Shown here piece by piece: positions 51,291 to 58,328 of a stretch of DNA of 64,000 nt. The notes beneath the pieces were generated by a model. The model ran no database searches, was not told the DNA's origin, and was given only the letters and a program-made list of their open reading frames with translations. A program made the position numbers and the translations under genes. The stretch covers positions 91,063-155,062 of the forward strand of contig JAHPYY010000173.1 in the NCBI GenBank assembly GCA_019058515.1, written 5' to 3'. Numbering within the stretch: the stretch's first letter is position 1; each line of letters begins with the position of its first letter. The stretch is from Promethearchaeota archaeon (lineage in GTDB: Archaea > Asgardarchaeota > Lokiarchaeia > Sigynarchaeales > SOKP01).

Positions 51291-51659
51291 TTGAAAAAAT
51301 TTAAGGAATTTTATATAATTACTGAAAATAGATGGATTCAATTATCTTTTTTTTATTTTCGAACTAAAATATACAAAGAAACCATTGAAAAGGAACGAAT
51401 GAAAGAAGGTTTTGTAAGTATAAGTTTAAAGGAGATTAGCGTTGTTTACATTTCTCATTCCCGAAATAGCCAATATTATTACATTAACTTTTTCGAAACA
51501 TGGGATAAATGGTCAGAAGAAGCCTTTTTTGTAACTACTCTCGAAGATAACGATTACTTGAACCTAATAGAAGCCCTTAACAGAGTTTTTAATTTTGAAA
51601 AGGAAGAACGAGATATCATAAGCTACGGAGATGTAGCGTACTACATTAAAGCTAGATAA
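51291..51659 (+). CDS. PH-like domain, possibly the C-terminal half of the preceding gene
   Basis: 122 residues from a TTG codon without a visible ribosome binding site. The first strands (EFYIITENRWIQLSFFYF) and LKEISVVYISHS with FFVTTLEDNDYLNLIEALN match the order of strands and final helix in bacterial PH-domain proteins. It follows the two-helix ORF in the same frame after a single TAA. Independent translation from TTG is possible. The function is unknown. Confidence 0.45.
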   Translation: MKKFKEFYIITENRWIQLSFFYFRTKIYKETIEKERMKEGFVSISLKEISVVYISHSRNSQYYYINFFETWDKWSEEAFFVTTLEDNDYLNLIEALNRVFNFEKEERDIISYGDVAYYIKAR

Positions 51660-51674
51660 ATGAGTTAGAGGGCT

Positions 51675-52079
51675 TTATTCGCAATAATTGTGTGTTGCGC
51701 ATAATTCTTTAAGTATTGGAACAAATTTCTCAAATTGAGAAACATAGTGAGATTTGAATTCCGTTCCAAACTCTGCTATAAATCTTTTAGCAATTGTGTG
51801 CCCTTGTTCTCTCCAGACATCTATAGGATCGTCTTGATCTACCAACATAATAACGTTTATAGGATATTTGTGCACTATTATGCAGTTATGACCTCTGGCT
51901 CCTTCCGTTGAGATTAAAATGACGGTACCAATATTTAATTCCTTAGTTATATTTTGTATTGCAGATAAAAATCCTGTAAAAATATCAGAATGAACTCGTT
52001 CTAAGCTTGTTTTTTCTTGTCGATATTCCAAAAGATTTACGCTGGTTTCGGTATGTTGTATTAGAAGTATATCTAGCAT
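51675..52079 (-). CDS. Roadblock/longin-like small protein
   Basis: 134 residues. MLDILLIQHTETSVNLLEYRQ opens with a strand-turn typical of longin-like folds, followed by a helix (SDIFTGFLSAIQNITKEL), strands (GTVILISTEGARGHNCIIVHKYPINVIMLVD) and a C-terminal helix. This pattern recurs in Asgard proteins thought to pair with small GTPases. No catalytic residues. It is convergent with the PH-like gene. Confidence 0.5.
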   Translation of the reverse strand: MLDILLIQHTETSVNLLEYRQEKTSLERVHSDIFTGFLSAIQNITKELNIGTVILISTEGARGHNCIIVHKYPINVIMLVDQDDPIDVWREQGHTIAKRFIAEFGTEFKSHYVSQFEKFVPILKELCATHNYCE

Positions 52080-52493
52080 GTCTAAATTGAAATTACAACT
52101 AGTTGTTCTTATATTATTTTTAAATACCTAAGGTTAAAGAAGTTTTCGATTACTTCAATTGAATAATTCACTTTCACATCTATTCACTTAGGACTCAAAA
52201 ATATTGATCTACATGATTGACTATTTTATTTGAATGAAGGTAGAACCGATTTATTAATTTATTTTGAATTTCTTTTATAGATGTTCGTGCAAAACGCACA
52301 AAAGAATTAGCCAAAAAAGATTAATACAATCGTTTATTTTTTAAATAAAGTTTAATACAAGAATTAATTTTATAACTATAATTAACAATTAAACATATTA
52401 ATCATCTTATTAAAGTGGGTAATGTGTTTATGTTTCGTTTTAATCGGTATCTTTACTGAATTATATGAATTGAAAATACTGTGGATATGAACA
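52080..52493. other. A/T-rich intergenic region upstream of the cis-prenyltransferase
   Basis: 414 nt without a supported gene. A short open stretch near 52282-52324 encodes DVRAKRTKELAKKD before TAA but has no start codon, and could be a gene remnant or chance. Several T- and A-rich runs near 52335-52430 may include the promoter of the gene at 52494. Confidence 0.45.
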
Positions 52494-53225
52494 ATGTCGA
52501 GTAGATTAGAAGAACTTAAGGGTACTTTCCCAGAAGACATGCATGTGGGTATTATTCCCGATGGGAATAGACGGTGGGCTAGGAAAAATTCGGTAGATAT
52601 TAAAGTAGGTCATTATACGGGATATGAAACACTTAAAGAAGTAATGTTCGGCTTTTTTGATGCAGGCATCAAATATCTTTCTATATATGCACTTTCGCTT
52701 GAAAACGCTATAAAAAGAAGTAAAACAGAGCTAAAATATATTTACAAGTTAATTTCGATTGCTATCGATGCCATTATGGCCGAACCAATAGTGGTTGACG
52801 AACAAGTCAGGTTTCAGGTAATAGGCCGATTAGAACTCCTTCCAGATGATGTTAAACGAAAAGTTGATGAATTACACGAATTTACTAAAAATCACAACAA
52901 AAACTTTGTCAATGTTCTCGTAATGTATGATGGTAGAGCAGAAATCGTTGATGCAATGAAAAAAGTAGTACAAGCGAATGTAGATCCATGTAAAATTGAT
53001 TGTGATTTAGTAAAAAATCATTTATACACTGCAGAATTTCCCGAAGTTGACTATATTATTAGAACAGGGATGGAAGATGGTGCGAGAATTTCTGGTTTTC
53101 TCTTATGGGATGCCTCTTACGCAGAATTCCGATTTAGGAATCAATATTGGCCAGAGTATAACATTGAACTTCTTTACGAAGATCTTAAAGAATATATAAA
53201 TCGCAATCGACGTAGAGGAAAATAA
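52494..53225 (+). CDS. uppS: Cis-prenyltransferase (undecaprenyl/dolichyl diphosphate synthase)
   Basis: 243 residues, normal length. HVGIIPDGNRRWARK matches the first conserved region (HxxxxxDGNxRWA, with Pro in place of Met), YLSIYALSLEN the second, and YIIRTGMEDGARISGFLLWDASYAEFRF the last. In the last block the usual RTxGExRLSNFL is altered to RTGMEDGARISGFL, so a two-residue insertion is present. It makes the long cis-polyprenyl carrier used for N-glycosylation, which suits the sequon-rich surface proteins in this window. It draws on IPP from the mevalonate cluster. Confidence 0.9.
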   Translation: MSSRLEELKGTFPEDMHVGIIPDGNRRWARKNSVDIKVGHYTGYETLKEVMFGFFDAGIKYLSIYALSLENAIKRSKTELKYIYKLISIAIDAIMAEPIVVDEQVRFQVIGRLELLPDDVKRKVDELHEFTKNHNKNFVNVLVMYDGRAEIVDAMKKVVQANVDPCKIDCDLVKNHLYTAEFPEVDYIIRTGMEDGARISGFLLWDASYAEFRFRNQYWPEYNIELLYEDLKEYINRNRRRGK

Positions 53226-53350
53226 TAATTAGATCTTCCTAATTCTTAAAATACCGTTCATATTTTAGTGAGCAATTCAATTTTATTTTGAAATACCAAT
53301 TAATTAATACGATATAATTCTATTTTTAAATTAAGAGAATAACTTGAGTA

Positions 53351-54229
53351 GTGATCCCAATACAAGAACAAAATAATGATCTGGACAATTTAGAGAAGTC
53401 CTTACTAGAGAAAGAAAATAAGGAATTAAAGGAACTTCTTCAAGTTAAGAATGTGAAAATAAAAGAATTAACAGGTAAAATCGCCGCACAGGCATTTGAG
53501 CAATCTGAAAAGGAGGAAAAAGCTAAAAGGTTGAAAAGCGAATTGGAAGAAATATCTAAAAAATTCCCTGAGCAAAATTTAGTTCCAAGTGGTTCACAAG
53601 GAGTCGATGTTAATTCGCAGGAAGAGATTCAAGATTCGAAAGTCCGAATTTCGAGTTATTTAATAGAGATCGAGGAGTTGATGACAAGAAATCGCAAATT
53701 AAAGGTTGAAAACAACGAATTACGCATACAATTAGAAGATTTAAAAAACCAGAGCCAAAATTTTAAAGAATATCAAAAATCTCAACATCAAAGTTTAGAA
53801 GATTCGAATTTTAAATTCGAACAACTCAATATTAAAAACGAGCAACTATTAGAAAAGGTGGAACAGCTAACTTCCAAGAATAAAACCGTAACAGAAGAAA
53901 TGGATCAAATTAAAAAAGAAAACGCAGAAATCCGATTTAAATTGGAGAAAATGGACAATGAAAATAGAGAAATCAAATCAAAAAGCGAAGCTCTCAAAAA
54001 TGATTTAGAGCAAACAAGCAAGGATTTAATGAAATCCTCCGAAGATAATAATCTCCATTTATCTACGATTGCAGATTTAAAACTTGAGCTAAAACGCCTA
54101 AAAAGTCAGCAACCACCCCCAGCCGCAGACTTAGACGACGAAATAATTGAATTGAAAAAAGAAATTAAAGTTCTAAGAAGAGAAAGGGATCATTATAAAG
54201 GAATTATAAAAGAAAACGATTTATTATAG
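53351..54229 (+). CDS. Long coiled-coil protein
   Basis: 292 residues, GTG start, almost entirely heptad repeats of Glu/Lys/Leu/Asn (about residues 10-285), with a short break near 75-95 containing VPSGSQGVDVN and a PPPAADLDDE segment near 250. No enzymatic motif. It resembles the other coiled-coil protein at 38924. It precedes the first Rab-like GTPase by 151 nt on the same strand, which would suit a tether or effector role, but that is inference only. Confidence 0.6.
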   Translation: MIPIQEQNNDLDNLEKSLLEKENKELKELLQVKNVKIKELTGKIAAQAFEQSEKEEKAKRLKSELEEISKKFPEQNLVPSGSQGVDVNSQEEIQDSKVRISSYLIEIEELMTRNRKLKVENNELRIQLEDLKNQSQNFKEYQKSQHQSLEDSNFKFEQLNIKNEQLLEKVEQLTSKNKTVTEEMDQIKKENAEIRFKLEKMDNENREIKSKSEALKNDLEQTSKDLMKSSEDNNLHLSTIADLKLELKRLKSQQPPPAADLDDEIIELKKEIKVLRRERDHYKGIIKENDLL

Positions 54230-54380
54230 TTTTACTTGATATTACATAATAGGTTTAAATTCTTGTATAAAACTCAACATTTTTATGTAAAAAAGCCATA
54301 TTTATTATGTAATCAATAATAATTAGTTCGTAGTAAAAAAGGGTTGATTTTAGAGAAAAATTGATACCAACTGAAATACA

Positions 54381-54965
54381 ATGAGTTCTGTGGAGATAAA
54401 ACAAGATCTTTTTAAAATCGTAGTGGTTGGGGATGGAGGTGTTGGGAAGACGACCCTCTTACACAGATATGTTCATGGAGAATATTTACGAAACGCAAGT
54501 ATGACGATTGGGGTGGAATTCTTTAATAAACGCATGCAAGTAAAAAATAAAGAATATAGAGTGATTTTTTGGGATGTTGGTGGCCAAAAGCGGTTTCTAG
54601 CTTTACACGATAGCTACATTGGGGGATCCTTGGGAGCTATTTGCATGTTTGATATGTCAAGAATACAAACTTTGTATCACATCGAGGAATGGTTAAATAT
54701 TGTTAGACGCAATTGTGGCGATATTCCCATCCTTTTAGTTGGAGCGAAATACGATTTAATTTTAAACTTTGATGAAGAAGTAGCTGATGCAATTAAAGAA
54801 GAGGCCCTATGGATGAAAGAAGAATACGAGCTTTTCGATTTAATATATACTTCCTCTAAAATTGGATATAATATTGACAATGCCTTTTCTTTATTATTAG
54901 AGAAAGTGAGTTATCAAATTAGTATAAGAGATATCCTTTCAAAATTTGATAAATTTAAGTTTTAA
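54381..54965 (+). CDS. Rab/Ras-like small GTPase
   Basis: 194 residues. G1 VVGDGGVGKTTLL, G2 Thr in TIGVEFF, G3 WDVGGQKRF, G4 AKYD in place of NKxD and G5 TSSK. The Gly-Gly-Gln of G3 retains the catalytic Gln. Asgard genomes contain many such GTPases, related to eukaryotic Ras, Rab and Arf families. No C-terminal Cys for prenylation is visible. It lies 86 nt before two more GTPase genes' opposite-strand block, divided by the winged-helix protein. Confidence 0.9.
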   Translation: MSSVEIKQDLFKIVVVGDGGVGKTTLLHRYVHGEYLRNASMTIGVEFFNKRMQVKNKEYRVIFWDVGGQKRFLALHDSYIGGSLGAICMFDMSRIQTLYHIEEWLNIVRRNCGDIPILLVGAKYDLILNFDEEVADAIKEEALWMKEEYELFDLIYTSSKIGYNIDNAFSLLLEKVSYQISIRDILSKFDKFKF

Positions 54966-55026
54966 TATTGGTTTTATTCTTGTTTCAACGAGATGAAGTA
55001 AATTTAAGAGGTTTAAGAAAATCCCC

Positions 55027-56280
55027 TTAAAAAGCTAATTTCTCATAATATGTAACTTCCATTAAATCTATAGCCTTTCTAGCGATTTCATAGGATATTG
55101 ATGTTTCTATATCGTCAGATTTATACGCTTGAATAATTTTTGGAAGAGAATACTCTGGGAACAGAACAATTGGAACGATCTCGGAAAATAAAATAATCCA
55201 CTCCTCATCTTCATCATCTTTTAATGTGATGATAACACCTACTTCTTCCATGATTTTTAAGATGATATCCACCTCAACAAAATCGGAAAACATTTTAGGA
55301 ACTTTCTTTTTCTTGTAAAATTTCTCTTTCATTAAAGAATAGAGGTCAAAGCAGTCAGGTATTAATAACATGCTAGCTAAAGCTCCGATATCTTCGTTTT
55401 CTTGTTGATTAGGATCATAACTAGTAAAGTATTCTTTCAGTTTTGACTCGTATTTCATGTAAACATATTCGGTCGTATTTTTTAAACTTCCTATGATTTT
55501 TTTGTTTGGTAATCGAGTTAGAATAACATCCTTAACCAAAAAGAAATATTCTCCTTGGTGACTTATCTGTCCGGTCTTCTTATCCCTTGTCCCTTTAATC
55601 CAATCTCTTCGGACCAAATTTAGCTCTAGAAACGGTTCAAGTAATAGGTCAACATTTACATTTGAATGAGTTCTCTCTAATTTATCTCTTAATTGTTTTT
55701 TCGAAACGGGTCTTTCCCTTAATATCTCAAGTATTTTGGTGCGTTCTTCGCTTTGAAATATTAATGCCAATTTCTGCAGTTTATCTAAATTAGAGAGCCG
55801 TTCCACTTGAAATACGCCAAAATTTAGTTCTTTTGCGAAGTTTTCTTCCAATTTTTCCTTAGCTCTCCCTATTGCCTTATTACCAAGTTTTAAATACTCT
55901 TGAAAAAAAGGTTCAAGCTTAGATGCCATTTTTTTTATGATATCTTCGAATATTTCTACATCATCGCTTAATTCGAAAATTGAAAGAGTCATAAATTGAC
56001 TACGATCTATCTCTTGTCTGAAACAGGAAATGACTTGGAAAGGAGTTTCTTTTAATCGTCCGACAAAATAATTGTTGAACGCACCTTTACTTATAAAAAC
56101 TCCTGTAGTATGTTGGTAAAAAATTCCAAAGACATCTTTGGAACTAATTAATCCACTGTAATCATCTTGGGAATATTGTTCGTTATTAAATATTAGTTTT
56201 ATAGGAATGAATTCAGGTTCAATCTCACCGGATTTTACAGAACCGATGTGAAACTTATAACACAAAATCGCTTGTAGCAT
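55027..56280 (-). CDS. Protein with longin-like N-terminus and winged-helix region
   Basis: 417 residues. The first 140 form a mixed alpha/beta segment (ILCYKFHIGSVKSGEI, FGIFYQHTTGVFISKG, RQFMTLSIFELSD-like) that may be a longin-type domain. Residues about 170-270 contain a helix-turn-helix pattern (SEERTKILEILRERPVSKKQ and LEPFLELNLVRRDW) of ArsR-like winged helices. The remaining part is helical and ends YYEKLAF. No enzymatic motif. It lies between two Rab-like GTPases, convergent with the first. Confidence 0.45.
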   Translation of the reverse strand: MLQAILCYKFHIGSVKSGEIEPEFIPIKLIFNNEQYSQDDYSGLISSKDVFGIFYQHTTGVFISKGAFNNYFVGRLKETPFQVISCFRQEIDRSQFMTLSIFELSDDVEIFEDIIKKMASKLEPFFQEYLKLGNKAIGRAKEKLEENFAKELNFGVFQVERLSNLDKLQKLALIFQSEERTKILEILRERPVSKKQLRDKLERTHSNVNVDLLLEPFLELNLVRRDWIKGTRDKKTGQISHQGEYFFLVKDVILTRLPNKKIIGSLKNTTEYVYMKYESKLKEYFTSYDPNQQENEDIGALASMLLIPDCFDLYSLMKEKFYKKKKVPKMFSDFVEVDIILKIMEEVGVIITLKDDEDEEWIILFSEIVPIVLFPEYSLPKIIQAYKSDDIETSISYEIARKAIDLMEVTYYEKLAF

Positions 56281-56404
56281 TGCTATTCATTTTAATTTCT
56301 TTTATTATAATTATATGGTATAAATGAAATATAAGACTTATATATGCATTCAAAAATATTGTTTACAAGTTTGTTCTTATTAAAATTGGATTTAAATAAA
56401 TCCA

Positions 56405-56968
56405 TCAATTAATATCAAATTGTTTAAATACTGCTTGACGACGGTAAATACTCTCTGCTTTTTCGAGAAGCACATAAAATGTATTATCGATATTGTATCC
56501 AATCTTAGAAGATGTGACAATAAAATCGAATAAATTATATTGTTCCTTAACTTCTAAAGCGTAATCTACTACTAGTTTAAAATTAGAATCGTCTTCTTCG
56601 TCTACGAGCAAATCGTATTTAGATCCTACAAGTAATATAGGAGCTTCTTGGTTATCAGTTCGAATTATTTCAAGCCATTGCTCAATATTGTTCAAAGTAC
56701 CGAGATTTGATAGATCAAACATAAAGACTGCACCATTTGCACCCTCTACAAAAGATTTATGTAAGGATCTAAATCGTTCTTGCCCCCCTAAATCCCACAA
56801 CATAATTTTAAACTCTTTGTTGTGGATTTTCACTGTCTTCGGATAAAAGTCTACACCCACTGTCAACCTTGTGTCGGGTTTAAATTCTTTGTATATATAG
56901 TAGTTAATAAAAGTAGTTTTTCCTACTCCTCCATCTCCAGCGACTACTATTTTATATACATGTTCCAT
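56405..56968 (-). CDS. Rab/Ras-like small GTPase
   Basis: 187 residues. G1 VVAGDGGVGKTTFI, G2 Thr in TVGVDFY, G3 WDLGGQERFRSL, G4 SKYD, G5 TSSK. It is close to the GTPase at 54381 in shape and wording (both have IGYNIDN near the end), so the two are likely paralogues. No prenylation Cys at the C-terminus (VFKQFDIN). It is followed by the RING protein gene 214 nt away, on the same strand. Confidence 0.9.
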   Translation of the reverse strand: MEHVYKIVVAGDGGVGKTTFINYYIYKEFKPDTRLTVGVDFYPKTVKIHNKEFKIMLWDLGGQERFRSLHKSFVEGANGAVFMFDLSNLGTLNNIEQWLEIIRTDNQEAPILLVGSKYDLLVDEEDDSNFKLVVDYALEVKEQYNLFDFIVTSSKIGYNIDNTFYVLLEKAESIYRRQAVFKQFDIN

Positions 56969-57182
56969 GTTGACAAATTCTAATTTATAAATTAAGAGTA
57001 TTTAGTAGTATTATAATGTAATATCTTCGATTTAAATGTAGGGTAAATATTCTATGTTAAGATGATAATTATATTAAAATTAGAGGGTTTTTTTGATTGA
57101 ATAAGATTTAAACACAAGCCAGACGATTCTACTGAACTTAGGGTAAATAACCCCAGTTTCCAAAATGAGAGATTTTAATGGA

Positions 57183-57578
57183 TTATTCGATGAGGGGTTT
57201 TTTACATTTAGGGCACGAACTTGAGTGTTTAATCCATTCATTGTAACAATCCTCGTGAATTGAATGTCCATTAACGCATTTTCTCACGGTTTCTAATTCC
57301 AAGTCAATTTCCATTTTGCATACGCTACAAATTTTGTCCCACACATCCATTGGTTTTTTGCGTTCTTTAAGAATGTGTAGATCTTCGTATACCATGGTAT
57401 CTCTAATTGTAAGATTTTTGTCTATAAATAACATAAGTGCGTGTTCTGGGTTTCCGTGAATGTTAATAAATTCGAACGGGTAATATTCTCGATCTTCAGC
57501 TAAATGCACAGGGACTTTAATTTCTATTCGCTTTTTACATACTGAACAATCTGCAAAAATGGTTTTTTCCTCTACCAT
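57183..57578 (-). CDS. CxxC-domain protein with C-terminal RING-H2 finger
   Basis: 131 residues. The N-terminal half (1-65) has CSVCKKRIEIKVPVH, then HGNPEHALMLFIDKNL, a domain shared with the 692-residue protein next door. The C-terminal half is a textbook RING-H2: Cys84-x2-Cys87-x13-Cys101-x3-His105-x2-His108-x2-Cys111-x10-Cys122-x2-Cys125. RING-H2 proteins of eukaryotes bind E2 enzymes as ubiquitin ligases. Asgard archaea carry ubiquitin-like systems, so a ligase role is possible. It lies between two GTPase genes on the same strand, 42 nt after the GTPase stop at 57628. Confidence 0.75.
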   Translation of the reverse strand: MVEEKTIFADCSVCKKRIEIKVPVHLAEDREYYPFEFINIHGNPEHALMLFIDKNLTIRDTMVYEDLHILKERKKPMDVWDKICSVCKMEIDLELETVRKCVNGHSIHEDCYNEWIKHSSSCPKCKKPLIE

Positions 57579-57627
57579 TGCTACAAGAAATTAATGAAAT
57601 AACTACTTATTACTTTTACTAATGGAT

Positions 57628-58170
57628 TTAATTTACAAAATCAATCTTCTCCTCATTGCAATCCATTAGGTGCTTTAACAGTACTTTGAAAGGCAGATCT
57701 ACATTAAGATTATCTTTTGAGGATATTTCTACGAAAGTAATCAAACCATATTCCTCAACTAAAGATTTAGCGATATCTTCATTTAACGTGGGATGATATC
57801 CTAAATCTTTCTTAGTAGCTATTAATAAGATTGGAAGCTCGTCGTTCGTTTCTCTAAACATTTGAATCCATTCTTTTAAATCTAAAAACGATTTCCTCCG
57901 TTTAACATCAAACGCGATAATTGCTCCAGCAGCCCCTTTTAAAAATTCACTTAGCATAAAGCGAAACCTGTCTTGTCCTCCCAAGTCCCATATTTGTAAA
58001 AATAACGGGTGTTCTTCTATTTTAGCTTTTTTCACAAAAATCTCATTCCCTACTGTAAGAGTTTGATCGTCACAATATTGATCATAGCAAAATTGTTTAA
58101 GGAGAGTAGTCTTTCCAACGCCCCCATCTCCTCCAACTATAATTTTTAAAACTTTTTGGAACGTTTGCAT
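57628..58170 (-). CDS. Small GTPase, Ras-like
   Basis: About 180 residues from ATG 58170; a TTG at 58185 would add five. G1 IVGGDGGVGKTTLL, G2 Thr in LTVGNEIF, G3 WDLGGQDRFRF, G4 TKKD, G5 region EISSKDN. The divergent G4 (TKKD rather than NKxD) should still read guanine. No C-terminal prenylation signal. It lies between the RING gene and the 692-residue protein, all on the minus strand. Confidence 0.9.
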   Translation of the reverse strand: MQTFQKVLKIIVGGDGGVGKTTLLKQFCYDQYCDDQTLTVGNEIFVKKAKIEEHPLFLQIWDLGGQDRFRFMLSEFLKGAAGAIIAFDVKRRKSFLDLKEWIQMFRETNDELPILLIATKKDLGYHPTLNEDIAKSLVEEYGLITFVEISSKDNLNVDLPFKVLLKHLMDCNEEKIDFVN

Positions 58171-58328
58171 ATTTGCATAACCCAATTTCTTTGTGATTTG
58201 TTGTAAAAAAACCCTATTTTAAAATAGAATAGTCTTCCATATGTTATATGAATGACGCAATTTTAAATCTTTACTATATAGTAAATGTATGTTATGATAA
58301 TATGAACAAAAAAGATTAAAAAATTTAC

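Noticed and set aside
52282..52324. Short open stretch DVRAKRTKELAKKD before a stop
   Set aside because: No start codon and only 17 codons from a preceding stop; too short to call a gene or a specific remnant.
57080..57271. 63-codon minus-strand ORF overlapping the RING gene end
   Set aside because: It overlaps the RING-H2 coding end in another frame and carries no conserved motif.
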